Below are positions 18,193 through 26,704 of a stretch of 64,000 nt of DNA, piece after piece; within the stretch, counting starts at the first letter, position 1; the number at the start of each line of letters is the position of its first letter. The translations under genes and the position numbers were made by a program. This DNA is from Flavobacterium sp. SUN052. Its GTDB lineage: Bacteria; Bacteroidota; Bacteroidia; Flavobacteriales; Flavobacteriaceae. The stretch covers positions 186,001-250,000 of the forward strand of contig NZ_JAPQNS010000004.1 in NCBI RefSeq assembly GCF_028867935.1. The letters are read 5' to 3'. Below the pieces are notes generated by a model. It was not told the DNA's origin, ran no database searches, and saw only the letters and a list, made by a program, of their open reading frames with translations.

Positions 18193-19641
18193 ATGCGCCT
18201 GCTTTCCACTATTTTAGTTGCTCTACTTGTATCGGCCTGCGCGTCGTCTAAAAAGGCGGCACCTACCGCCCGGCAGCAGCCAACTGCCTTCGATAATACG
18301 CGTCAGTCATCGACTCGCCCTGCCGATACCAGCACGCCCGACCGGGATCGAAATACTACGTTGACGGCGCGTCCGTTGAGCGCCGACCCCAATGCAGCTC
18401 AACGTCAGTCAGGAACATTTCGGCCTGTTAATGCAAACACGGGTTCCTCAACGGCACCTGCGGGTAGCAGTGCGCCAGCCAGCGAATATGTGGTTACGGC
18501 TATCAAGGGCAAATTTTTAGCGATCGACAGCTCGGCAGCCCGGGTGTACCTGAATATTTATACCCGCACTCCCGACGGTAAAGGGATTAGCACTGCGGAT
18601 GACTTCGGAACACGGTTTCTGGTCAATTATGTGCTGTACCCCGATTACAACAACCGCGAACGGCTTGGTTATGGCAACATTCAGATTACGCCCGAAAATT
18701 TGTCGGTGCAGGATGATCACCTTGTGCTAACCTTCGAAGTGAAGCGACCTAAAGATGCTATTGGCGCTGTCATGCTGACCGAAATTACCGAAGTGAGCTC
18801 AGGTAAAAAATCGCTCAATGACCTGCAATTGCGGTTTAGAGCGCCCCGCATCACCGATCGGTACACCTTGTTCGATGGAAGCGGCAAAACACCCAAGCTT
18901 CGTAATTTCATCAGTCGCAACGATACAATTCTGATTCGGGATGTAGCCGGAAGTAGCAAACCACTATACGGTTTTCGGTATAAGCACGAGTTCGACGCGG
19001 CCTCGTCGCCGATGAACACCGGCACCCGTCCAGCGGCCAAAACGTTGGCGGTCGATTCCACACTCATGGTGATGACCAATCAGCCATTTCAATTACCTAA
19101 AGAGGGGCTGTATTTTTTCTTGGAGGACACTACTGACACGTATGGCCTTGGCCTGATGGTAACTGACAACCGGTTCCCTAAGATGACCCGCCCCGAAAAG
19201 TTGGTAAAACCTGTCTTGTATGTTAGCACGAGCACCGAAATGAATGAACTAAACAGTACGTCTGACCCTAAAAAGTCATTTGATAAATACTGGCTGGGGC
19301 TAATGTCGGGAAATGAGGAAGTAGCCCGTCGGGCTATTCGGGCGTATTACAACCGGGTTGAGGAAGCCAATAACCTGTTTACGACCTATAAAGAGGGTTG
19401 GAAAACCGACAAAGGCATGATTTACATCGTACTTGGCCCCCCCGACCGTGTGCAACGCAGCCGCGATCGTGAGGTATGGGTGTATAATCGGCGAGCCAAT
19501 GTATCGGAGATCAACTTTACCTTCAACCGGAAACCCAATCAGTTTGTCGACGATCACTACGAGCTGGTACGCTACGCTGAATACCAGCCTGTCTGGTACC
19601 CAATTGTCGAAGCCTGGCGAACAGGGGCTATTCGGGAGTAA
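18193..19641 (+). CDS. GWxTD domain lipoprotein
   Basis: This 482-residue protein is read from the ATG at 18193; a TTG six bases earlier is in frame but less likely. The N-terminus is a lipoprotein signal (LLVSACASS) with the Cys at about residue 17, followed by a Ser/Thr/Pro-rich linker to about residue 100. The C-terminal quarter has the domain signature YKEGWKTDKGMIYIVLGPPD, then REVWVYNRR and QPVWYPIVEAWRTG. The GWxTD domain is common in Bacteroidetes and other phyla and of unknown function. The large palindrome at 19650 follows the stop. Confidence 0.88.
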   Translation: MRLLSTILVALLVSACASSKKAAPTARQQPTAFDNTRQSSTRPADTSTPDRDRNTTLTARPLSADPNAAQRQSGTFRPVNANTGSSTAPAGSSAPASEYVVTAIKGKFLAIDSSAARVYLNIYTRTPDGKGISTADDFGTRFLVNYVLYPDYNNRERLGYGNIQITPENLSVQDDHLVLTFEVKRPKDAIGAVMLTEITEVSSGKKSLNDLQLRFRAPRITDRYTLFDGSGKTPKLRNFISRNDTILIRDVAGSSKPLYGFRYKHEFDAASSPMNTGTRPAAKTLAVDSTLMVMTNQPFQLPKEGLYFFLEDTTDTYGLGLMVTDNRFPKMTRPEKLVKPVLYVSTSTEMNELNSTSDPKKSFDKYWLGLMSGNEEVARRAIRAYYNRVEEANNLFTTYKEGWKTDKGMIYIVLGPPDRVQRSRDREVWVYNRRANVSEINFTFNRKPNQFVDDHYELVRYAEYQPVWYPIVEAWRTGAIRE

Positions 19642-19649
19642 ATTTCTTT

Positions 19650-19742
19650 TTAACCGCAAAGGCGCCAAGGATAGCGCAAAGAACGCAAAGTGAAATAGCT
19701 AACTTTGTGACCTTTGCGCTATCCTTGGCGCCTTTGCGTTAA
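19650..19742. repeat. long intergenic palindrome P1 (GCAAAG-word type)
   Basis: The arms 19650-19681 and 19712-19742 are perfectly complementary over 31 bp except for one extra C at 19654-19655. The loop contains a second short inverted repeat (CAAAGT/ACTTTG). The arms consist of short quasi-repeated words (CGCAAAGGCGCCAAGG). It fills the space between the GWxTD stop and the rlmB start and could act as a terminator or processing site, or be a dispersed repeat. Confidence 0.85.
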
Positions 19743-19754
19743 TTGATACTAAGA

Positions 19755-20525
19755 ATGCCTTATCAAAACAAACCAACCCGCCCTGAACTTGGCCCTGATG
19801 AAATGGTATTCGGGGTGCAGTCGGTGCTGGAAACCCTCCGCTCAGACCAGCAGATCGACAAACTGTACATGGAGAAAGGGATGAGTAATCCCGACATTCA
19901 GCAGTTAGCGTTTCAACGGCGCGTCACTATTCAGCGCGTACCTGTAGAGAAATTAGACCGGTTTACGCGCAAAAACCATCAGGGCGTAGTTTGCCTGGTG
20001 GCGGCTGTGCAATATGTGAAACTCTCGAATGTACTGGCCGATGTTCACGAACGGGGCGAAGTGCCGTTTATACTGCTGCTGGATCGGATTACTGACGTGC
20101 GCAACTTCGGCGCTATTGCCCGGACGGCCGAATGCACGGGGGTGCAGTGCATTGTGATTCCGGGTCGAGGGGCAGCGGCTATTGGTTCCGATGCCATGAA
20201 AACCTCATCGGGCGCCTTGAATCACATCTCGGTGAGCCGGGAGTTTGACCTAGTCGATACGGTAAAATACTTGCAGAATTCGGGCGTTCAGGTCGTGGCC
20301 TGTACCGAAAAATCGCCCCGTGACCTATATGAAACAACAACCGATTTAACCGGTCCGTTGGCTGTAGTGATGGGGTCAGAAGAGGATGGCATATCGCCGG
20401 AAATCCTCAAAATGGTGGATACTCACATTAAAATTCCCCTACTGGGAGCCGTTGCCTCACTCAATGTTTCGGTGGCCACGGGCGTGATGCTCTACGAAGT
20501 AGTGCGGCAACGAGCAAAACAGTGA
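19755..20525 (+). CDS. rlmB: 23S rRNA (guanosine-2'-O-)-methyltransferase, TrmH/SpoU family
   Basis: The protein is 256 residues from the ATG at 19755. The N-terminal substrate-binding domain starts FGVQSVLETLRSDQQIDKLYM. The SpoU domain has motif 1 LDRITDVRNFGAIARTAECTG, motif 2 VMGSEEDGIS and motif 3 IKIPLLGAVASLNVSVATGV, which form the trefoil-knot SAM site. RlmB methylates G2251 of 23S rRNA in the ribosomal P loop. Other TrmH paralogues (for example TrmH itself) exist, but the FGVQSVLE start favours RlmB. The coding end lies inside a palindromic repeat. Confidence 0.88.
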   Translation: MPYQNKPTRPELGPDEMVFGVQSVLETLRSDQQIDKLYMEKGMSNPDIQQLAFQRRVTIQRVPVEKLDRFTRKNHQGVVCLVAAVQYVKLSNVLADVHERGEVPFILLLDRITDVRNFGAIARTAECTGVQCIVIPGRGAAAIGSDAMKTSSGALNHISVSREFDLVDTVKYLQNSGVQVVACTEKSPRDLYETTTDLTGPLAVVMGSEEDGISPEILKMVDTHIKIPLLGAVASLNVSVATGVMLYEVVRQRAKQ

Positions 20526-20610
20526 ACAACGATCAACGAGCAGTGGACAAGCGTTAGTAAACTGTTCGCTAAGCACTGTTCGTTGATCACTGCTAACTGT
20601 TCACTGTTTT
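20516..20610. repeat. palindromic dispersed repeat P2 (CAGTGAAC-word type)
   Basis: The outer arms 20516-20528 and 20598-20610 pair perfectly over 13 bp, and the inner arms 20531-20545 and 20574-20588 pair over 15 bp with one mismatch. The element supplies the last codons and stop of rlmB and touches the stop of the convergent cytochrome gene. Its central part (20539-20568) matches the reverse complement of the repeat at 21158-21240 at about 26 of 30 positions. Confidence 0.8.
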
Positions 20611-20965
20611 ACGCTTTTTTCTTCGTGGTTTTGCCCGCAGGAGCCATTGAGTTGATCCACTTAGCCAATTTCAGCGCATCTTCTTTTGGTACCTGCTTCA
20701 TTGGTGCCATTGGTGGATAGCCAGGCCAGTTTGTAGGCTTTGGTTCATAAATCAGCGCTACAATCTGATCGTTCGTGTATTTTTTCTTAGCAACGTCCAT
20801 ATAAGCCGGACCCACCAAACGCTGATCGACGCGGTGACAGGCGATACAGGTGTGCTTGGTCATCAGGGCTTTCATGTCCTCAGGGATATTATCCTGAGCC
20901 TGCGCGTTGAGCGAACCTACAGCCATCAAAGCCGTAGCGAATAAGAAGCCAAACGTTTTCTTCAT
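20609..20965 (-). CDS. c-type cytochrome, class I
   Basis: This 118-residue protein has a signal peptide (1-23, ending NAQAQ). A single haem motif CIACH lies at about residues 40-44, and a Met-rich segment PPMAPMKQV supplies the distal Met ligand. Length and pattern match small monohaem cytochromes c551/c552 that carry electrons in the periplasm. The C-terminus is Lys-rich (TTKKKA). It is transcribed alone and is bracketed by two inverted copies of the same palindromic repeat (20516 and 21158). Confidence 0.92.
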   Translation of the reverse strand: MKKTFGFLFATALMAVGSLNAQAQDNIPEDMKALMTKHTCIACHRVDQRLVGPAYMDVAKKKYTNDQIVALIYEPKPTNWPGYPPMAPMKQVPKEDALKLAKWINSMAPAGKTTKKKA

Positions 20966-21157
20966 GGGGCAATTGTTAGTAAAAGAAACTAGTTAATGTT
21001 GGGAGGATGAACGCTGAAAATTTAACGTTCTTAAATGCAGGTTGTGGTTGGCAAAAATAAGGTGTTTCTTATGTTAGGCCAATAAAAACCTACAGATAAT
21101 CCCATAAACTGATTCTTTGACCAAATTTACCCCAAAAGGTTTAATTCGGTGATCAGA

Positions 21158-21240
21158 TAACAGTGAACAATGAACAGTTTACGGATGCTTGTCTACTGCT
21201 CACTACTCGTTTTCTCTGTTCACTGCTAACTGCTCCCTGT
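21158..21240. repeat. palindromic dispersed repeat P3, inverted copy of P2
   Basis: The outer inverted repeat CAGTGAACA (21161-21169) pairs with TGTTCACTG (21217-21225). The reverse complement of this region shares about 26 of 30 positions with the centre of P2. It ends one base before the ATG of the methyltransferase gene at 21242, so it forms that gene's leader. Confidence 0.7.
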
Positions 21241-21241
21241 A

Positions 21242-21976
21242 ATGCTTGATCGCTTCTCTGGCCACGCTGACAACTACGCCCGTTACCGCATCGACTATCC
21301 CGATGCGCTGTATGATTACGTTTTGTCGTTTGTAAGCGACCGGAAAGCTGCCTGGGATTGTGCCACGGGCAATGGTCAGGCAGCTGCTGCGCTGGCTCGC
21401 TACTTCGATCAGGTAGTTGCAACCGATATTAGTCAGCCCCAACTGGATCAGGCTCCGGCTTTGCCCAATGTACAGTATCAGGTCAGTCCGGCCGAAAAAA
21501 CGCCCTTCGCCGATCAGCAATTTGATTTGGTAACTGTGGGTCAGGCCCTGCACTGGTTCGATGTAGATGCCTTTCATCGGGAGGTTCGGCGGGTATTGAA
21601 GCCGGGTGGGGTGGTGGCCGAGTGGGGTTATGGTCTTAATACAGTCAATTTGGAAATAGATTCCCTCGTTGGAGAATTTTACACGAACGTCATTGGCTCT
21701 TACTGGGATTCCATGCGCCAACATATTGAGGATCGCTACGCACAGCTTCCCTTTAATTTTGCCGATCCGCAACTGGCCGATTTTACCGTGGAGCGATACT
21801 GGACTGCCGAGTGGTTTCTGAATTACATCCGTACCTGGTCGGCGGTACGTAAGTTTATTGCCGCCAACGGTTACGATCCCGTTGATACGTTAGCGGAGCA
21901 GGTAAGCGCATGCTGGGGACCCGGACAACGGTTGGTGCAGTTTCCTGTATTTTTACGAGTAGGACGAAACAGGTGA
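21242..21976 (+). CDS. class I SAM-dependent methyltransferase (Methyltransf_11 type)
   Basis: The protein has 244 residues and no signal. Its N-terminus MLDRFSGHADNYARYRIDYP is characteristic of a widespread group of uncharacterised methyltransferases. SAM motifs are WDCATGNGQAAAALARYF and VATDISQPQLDQA, with FDLVTVGQALHWFDVDAFHREVRRVLKPGG as the post-motif region. The substrate is not predictable. The start codon abuts repeat P3 and there is no clear promoter in the repeat; transcription may begin upstream, between 20966 and 21157. Confidence 0.85.
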   Translation: MLDRFSGHADNYARYRIDYPDALYDYVLSFVSDRKAAWDCATGNGQAAAALARYFDQVVATDISQPQLDQAPALPNVQYQVSPAEKTPFADQQFDLVTVGQALHWFDVDAFHREVRRVLKPGGVVAEWGYGLNTVNLEIDSLVGEFYTNVIGSYWDSMRQHIEDRYAQLPFNFADPQLADFTVERYWTAEWFLNYIRTWSAVRKFIAANGYDPVDTLAEQVSACWGPGQRLVQFPVFLRVGRNR

Positions 21977-22030
21977 TTCGTAGTATTTAAGATACACTTT
22001 GCCGGAAGATAAAAACTTACAAATAATCCA

Positions 22031-22059
22031 TTGTTACCCAATAGATAAGATTAGCTTTG
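22031..22059 (+). promoter_or_regulatory. Bacteroidetes-type promoter of the metalloprotease gene
   Basis: TTG at 22031-22033 is separated by 18 nt from TAGCTTTG at 22052-22059, an exact match to the TAnnTTTG -7 box. The predicted transcription start is about 22066, giving a leader of about 23 nt before the ATG at 22089. Confidence 0.62.
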
Positions 22060-22088
22060 ATGTATTAAGAACGTTTTAATCTCAATAA

Positions 22089-23957
22089 ATGAAGACTACG
22101 TCTACGGTTTTCCGTTGCTTTTTCGCGTCTCTGTTATGGCTGACACTTTCAACAACTTTTGCTCAAAAAACAGTTAACAAAGGCCTTAAATCTCAAGAAT
22201 GCGGTACGCCCACGCCCAGTAAAGAAACTGTTGAAGCGGCTGAAAAAGCCATTTTGCAATTGAAGCAGAATCTGGGGGATAAAGGGTTGCCCTCTGTAGT
22301 AAACATTCCAATCAAAGCGCATATTCTTCGTCAAAGCAATGGTACAGGTGGGCTAAACGAGGCTACGTTGAATGCAGCCATTGCTAAAATGAATATGATT
22401 TATCAGCCTATCAATCTTCAGTTTTATCTCTGTTCCGGAGTTCACTATATCGACGATGATAACCTGTACAATTGCGATGCTAATGTTGATAATAGCCAAC
22501 TGATCCTCAATAATGTGAATGATGCTGTCAATATCTACTTTGCTGGTGTTCTGACGGCAAATGGTGAGTTACTGAATGGGGTTTCATCGTTTCCTAGTGC
22601 CAACCCTGCCGAGAACCGAATATTAATGAACAATGTAGCCGTTGGGAATGGCGAGACGCTTTCTCATGAGATGGGTCATTATTGGAATCTCTTCCACACT
22701 CATGAAACTACTTATGCCAGAGAGTTAGTAACGCGTGGTGCTGGAGCCAACTGCACTACAGCAGGTGATTTGCTATGTGATACTCCTGCCGATCCTAGCA
22801 GCACTTTTTATAATCCATCCAATTGCACATATACTGGTACAGCTACCGATGCAAGCGGGGCTACTTATTCTCCGCAAGTCAACAACCTGATGTCGTATTA
22901 CAGCGGTTGTCGATCGCTGTTCACCACCGGGCAGCAAAATAGAATCAGCGACGGATATAATTATCGGTTATCGCTGATGCAAACGTCGGGGGCGTATGTT
23001 TTTAACTGTCCAGCGGTAGCTATTGCTGCCCCTTCCAATGTAGTAGTAAGTTATGGGTACTGTGCTGTAAATATTACCTGGACAGATAATAGCTCTAGTG
23101 AGAACGGATATATCATAGAGCGTTCTACCAATGGATCAACAGGCTTTATTGCGGTAGGGACAGTGGCGGCTAATGTTGTATCGTTCGCTGATGTATCGCC
23201 TTTATCCGGCGTAACTGCTTACTATCGGGTGGTGGCTGCTAATAGCCTGGCTATCCCTAGTGCAGCGACTTCCCTGTTTATTCCCACTAGCTTGTGTTAT
23301 TGTATTCCAGGGTTTACAGATTGTAGTGCGGGTGATGCAATTATCAATTTTGCGCTGAGCGCGGGAGCGAGTACGCTCATCAGCAGGTCTTCAGACTGTG
23401 GAGCAGGCGGTTACAGTGATAATACTGAAACCGCATCGGTCACGCTAATTCCAGGTCAAACCTACACCGTTACGCTCACAAACCAGAATCAGTATCCCGA
23501 AGGATTTACGGTCTGGATCGATCTAAACCAGGATAGAACATTTGATCTAAACGAAATTGTGTTTAGGTCTACCACACACATAAGACAGGCAGTTCAAAGT
23601 GGCACCTTTACTTTGCCGGCGGCAGCCTTATCGGGTCAAACTCGCTTGCGGGTCCGGCAAAGCGACGATAGGGCTGAAGTCCCTTCCTCGCCTTGTAACT
23701 CCTATCCTTACGGCGAAACAGAAGATTATACGATCGTAATTCCAGGCCCGCCAAGTGTTGTAGTGAGTAAAACGTCAGGAAATTGGAATAACCCATCTAC
23801 TTGGACGGGAAATCAGGTACCCGCCCTAAGTTCAGAGGTAACGATCAGCCCTACCCACACGGTTACCGTTAACGGCATTACCGCCTTAGCTCGGAAAGTG
23901 AAGCTTAATGGGAAAATCTCGTATCTCAACAACGGAAAATTACAAGTAGGGCAGTAG
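22089..23957 (+). CDS. secreted pappalysin-like (M43) zinc metalloprotease with Fn3 and GEVED domains
   Basis: The protein has 622 residues and a signal peptide (1-26). The metzincin zinc motif HEMGHYWNLFH is at residues 193-203 (His193, Glu194, His197, His203), and a Met-turn candidate NNLMSYYSGC follows near residue 275. Cys-rich segments (CTTAGDLLCDTPAD) match M43 cytophagalysins. A fibronectin type III domain (about 312-395) and a GEVED domain (about 405-555, ending YGETEDYTIVI) follow. The C-terminal about 65 residues (SGNWNNPSTWTGNQVPALSS) resemble the start of a repeat seen in Bacteroidetes adhesins. No type IX secretion C-terminal domain is obvious. It is likely a surface or secreted protease. 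Confidence 0.9.
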   Translation: MKTTSTVFRCFFASLLWLTLSTTFAQKTVNKGLKSQECGTPTPSKETVEAAEKAILQLKQNLGDKGLPSVVNIPIKAHILRQSNGTGGLNEATLNAAIAKMNMIYQPINLQFYLCSGVHYIDDDNLYNCDANVDNSQLILNNVNDAVNIYFAGVLTANGELLNGVSSFPSANPAENRILMNNVAVGNGETLSHEMGHYWNLFHTHETTYARELVTRGAGANCTTAGDLLCDTPADPSSTFYNPSNCTYTGTATDASGATYSPQVNNLMSYYSGCRSLFTTGQQNRISDGYNYRLSLMQTSGAYVFNCPAVAIAAPSNVVVSYGYCAVNITWTDNSSSENGYIIERSTNGSTGFIAVGTVAANVVSFADVSPLSGVTAYYRVVAANSLAIPSAATSLFIPTSLCYCIPGFTDCSAGDAIINFALSAGASTLISRSSDCGAGGYSDNTETASVTLIPGQTYTVTLTNQNQYPEGFTVWIDLNQDRTFDLNEIVFRSTTHIRQAVQSGTFTLPAAALSGQTRLRVRQSDDRAEVPSSPCNSYPYGETEDYTIVIPGPPSVVVSKTSGNWNNPSTWTGNQVPALSSEVTISPTHTVTVNGITALARKVKLNGKISYLNNGKLQVGQ

Positions 23958-23965
23958 TAAGATCA

Positions 23966-25651
23966 CTACTCCCAAATTACACGTACGACCTTGGCCCGAA
24001 CACCAATTGTCTGAAAAAACTGGAGCCAGTGTAATTGTTGTGGCCCCAGATGGTCAGTAGGCGACTTCACTTCGACAAATCCATAATTACCGGCTTCATT
24101 CCAGATCAGCAAGTCGGGGAAACCGCGTGTGTGTTCGCGGACATTGCGAGCCATCTCAAGCAGAATTAACCGGAGTTGCGATACGTCGAGCACGGCAATG
24201 ATCTGATTGACAAGGTTTAACAGTTCGTCGTTCCAGTCGACCAGCACGTTGGTGATTCCGTATTTGGCGTTGTAGGTGCGGCCCACATGCCGGCGCCAGT
24301 CGTCGTGCGTTTCGAGTTCAGTAAGACGGTTGCGCATGAGGGCCTCGCGACGCAGATAGAAGTCGGGTAGGTAAAAATCAGAAGGAGCCCGCTGCAAAGG
24401 GTGATGAATCGCCGATACGTTGGCGTCGTAAATTATATCCCAGAACACCAGACCAAACAGTCCACGCCAGGGATAATTTTCGGTGAAAGCAGCGTCGAAG
24501 TCGGCTTCCAGATAATAATTCATAACCCCCGCTTCTACATGATGCCGATAAGCGGCCGGGATGTTTACGCTTTCGGCATCGGACAGAAAACGGGTGGTGG
24601 CTTTTCGGCTGCGTTTCTTTTCGCTCAAACCCAGAATTTTGTCTCGAAAGTCGGTGGCGAAATAGCGTTCCTCAGCGTTTTGGGGCGTTACGGCAATCTC
24701 ATCGCACAAGGCTAACGCTTCGTCTACCGAGCCATTTTTAAATAACAAACGTACCCGGCGTTCGCGGGCGGGCACCCGATCTGAAAGCTCGTAAACGGCC
24801 AACGCCTGATCGGGTAATTTCTGCCGTTCCAGAAAGCCGCCTACCTTGCACACCAGGCGCTGATACCCCGGTATCGCAATTTCGGAAAGGTCAGGGCGGG
24901 TTTCATTCCAGTTCAGAAACCAGTTGTAGATATCCTCGGCAGGCGTTTCGGCGGTTTTCAGGTCATAAAACTCCTCGTTCGTCAGCGAAATCAGCAATTT
25001 ATCTTCCACTTCTTTCCGAGAGCGAAAGCGGGCGGTCATCTTGCTGTCGTCGTGTCGCTCGAAATTGATCATGCCGAGGTCACGTATTACGAACTCCGTC
25101 ATGTCGGAACCCCGGTTGCCAAAGAAAAGGTACTTAACCATTATCACCTCCGCTTCGAACCGAAGTTTCACTACCGTCTCGAAGGTGGTCAGGCTCGTTA
25201 CAATCTCACCAAAATCAAGTTCGTGAAGCGCGTAGGCCACAACGTCTTCTTTTTTTTGACTCTTCAGCGGCTTAAGCTCTTCGGGTTCCAGTGGCAAAAG
25301 GGTAAGCAGTTCAGGCTTGGTAAAAATACCCAGAGCCTCGCTGCCCATTACTTCGTGGTGGGCTGATAAGCGTTCTGCAAATCCATTTGCCAGTAATTCA
25401 CCTAAAGCGGCCGGTAAGTCAGTTATCTCGTCGTAGTGTAGTTTGTTTACCCGAAAAAACAGTCCTTTGCGATTACTGAATCGCACAAAAAGACACTGTG
25501 CATCGAGGCTGAGGTCAGTAAATCGACGCATGAAATCTCCTTCGGCCTCGTTGAGAATGGGGCTGTAGAGCCGTTTCACGAGGTCAAGAACATACCGGAA
25601 ATTATCTAAATAATACCGGGGAGTAAGGAGGATTTTTGGGCGACCGAGCAT
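23966..25651 (-). CDS. VRR-NUC domain nuclease, bacterial FAN1-like
   Basis: The start is taken at 25651 (MLGRPKILLTPRYYLDNFRY), giving 561 residues; an upstream in-frame ATG at 25711 would overlap the divergent gene. The C-terminal VRR-NUC domain carries the PD-(D/E)xK residues Asp513 (GFPDLLIW), Glu527 and Lys529 (GFVEVKSP), followed by QQLHWLQFF. The order of an N-terminal helical/SAP-like region, a TPR-like middle and the nuclease matches FAN1. The length is very close to the Pseudomonas FAN1 studied structurally (about 560). FAN1 is a 5' flap endonuclease/exonuclease acting in interstrand crosslink repair. That role here is inferred from the family. Confidence 0.85.
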   Translation of the reverse strand: MLGRPKILLTPRYYLDNFRYVLDLVKRLYSPILNEAEGDFMRRFTDLSLDAQCLFVRFSNRKGLFFRVNKLHYDEITDLPAALGELLANGFAERLSAHHEVMGSEALGIFTKPELLTLLPLEPEELKPLKSQKKEDVVAYALHELDFGEIVTSLTTFETVVKLRFEAEVIMVKYLFFGNRGSDMTEFVIRDLGMINFERHDDSKMTARFRSRKEVEDKLLISLTNEEFYDLKTAETPAEDIYNWFLNWNETRPDLSEIAIPGYQRLVCKVGGFLERQKLPDQALAVYELSDRVPARERRVRLLFKNGSVDEALALCDEIAVTPQNAEERYFATDFRDKILGLSEKKRSRKATTRFLSDAESVNIPAAYRHHVEAGVMNYYLEADFDAAFTENYPWRGLFGLVFWDIIYDANVSAIHHPLQRAPSDFYLPDFYLRREALMRNRLTELETHDDWRRHVGRTYNAKYGITNVLVDWNDELLNLVNQIIAVLDVSQLRLILLEMARNVREHTRGFPDLLIWNEAGNYGFVEVKSPTDHLGPQQLHWLQFFQTIGVRAKVVRVIWE

Positions 25652-25678
25652 ACTAGAATAACACAAAAAAGGGCTAAT

Positions 25679-26638
25679 ATGTCCCCAAAAGAGATTCTGA
25701 ATCAACTGCATCAGCAGGGACTTTTACCCAATGAGCAACACCTCCTGCTCACCGATGTTGAAGCAAGAAGGCCTTTTTCGCTGCATTGGGAATTGCGCTC
25801 TATCTTATATGTCGGCGTTTTGCTGCTAAGTTCCGGCCTGGGGTTGCTGATCTACGAAAATTACGATCAGCTAGGGCATCTTACCATCCTGACAGGTATT
25901 GGATTGCTGTGCCTGGCGGCTTTTGGTTATGCCTGGTATGTGCGCCCCCCCTGGACACTCGGCCTGACCCAGTCGTCGTCGCCGTTTGGCGATTATGCGC
26001 TGGTTTTGGGATGTCTGCTGTTCTTATCGCTGGAGGGGTACGCCCAATATGAATATGCCATTTTCGGGACCCGGTATGGACTGGTGACCATGCTGCCTGC
26101 CGTTTTGTTTCTGGGCCTGGCCTATCGGTTCGATCACCGGGGCGTGCTGGGCATGGGCCTTACAGCCTTAATGGCGTGGGTTGGGGTTACAGTTCGCCCG
26201 CTGGACTTATACCTCAAAACCAATTTCTTCGATGAACGTGTTATTTATTCAGCCCTTGCGTTAAGTGGAGTGGTGATTGGAACTGCCTGGCTTTTCCAAA
26301 AACGAGGAGTCAAGCCGCACTTCACGTTCACGTATTTGTTGGTTATTGGTAACCTGTTGCTGGTGGCTCTGTTAGCAGGGATATTCAACGTCGAAAATCT
26401 TCGGTGGTTGTTTGCTATCGGCCTGACCGCTGCCTGCGTAGCGTTCGACCAGTATGCCCGTCGGGAGCAGTCGTTTCTGTTTGGGCTGATGGCTGTTGTG
26501 TACGGCTACATCGGCCTGAGTTATTTGCTCTATAAATACCTGCACCCCAATGAATATGTAGCCACCTTTTATCTGCTCATTTCGGGTGGAGCGCTCGTCG
26601 TTTATTTGATCACGTATCAGAAAAAATTGAGTGATTGA
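25679..26638 (+). CDS. DUF2157-like multi-pass membrane protein
   Basis: The 319-residue protein has a short cytosolic N-terminus (ILNQLHQQGLLPNEQ) and then about eight to ten hydrophobic segments with short loops. The N-terminal helix followed by many membrane spans matches the DUF2157 group. The stop codon lies inside palindrome P4. The following gene has the same arrangement, so the two look like a paralogous or functional pair. The function is unknown. Confidence 0.7.
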   Translation: MSPKEILNQLHQQGLLPNEQHLLLTDVEARRPFSLHWELRSILYVGVLLLSSGLGLLIYENYDQLGHLTILTGIGLLCLAAFGYAWYVRPPWTLGLTQSSSPFGDYALVLGCLLFLSLEGYAQYEYAIFGTRYGLVTMLPAVLFLGLAYRFDHRGVLGMGLTALMAWVGVTVRPLDLYLKTNFFDERVIYSALALSGVVIGTAWLFQKRGVKPHFTFTYLLVIGNLLLVALLAGIFNVENLRWLFAIGLTAACVAFDQYARREQSFLFGLMAVVYGYIGLSYLLYKYLHPNEYVATFYLLISGGALVVYLITYQKKLSD

Positions 26639-26698
26639 GCGATTGGTGATTGAGTGATTTGTCTGTTCACTCGATCACCAATCGCTCAATCACTCAAT
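26626..26698. repeat. long intergenic palindrome P4 (GATTGAGTGA-word type)
   Basis: Arms 26626-26657 and 26667-26698 pair over 32 bp with one G-U type mismatch around a 9-nt loop. The arms are made of near-tandem copies of GATTGAG or GATTGGT. The left arm encodes the last codons and stop of the upstream gene (LSD, TGA), and the right arm ends 6 bp before the next start. Confidence 0.85.
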
Positions 26699-26704
26699 AA
26701 AATT

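Noticed and set aside
25651..25711. A longer FAN1-like protein starting at 25711.
   Set aside because: It would overlap the start of the divergent membrane-protein gene, and the extra 20 residues are not typical of the family.
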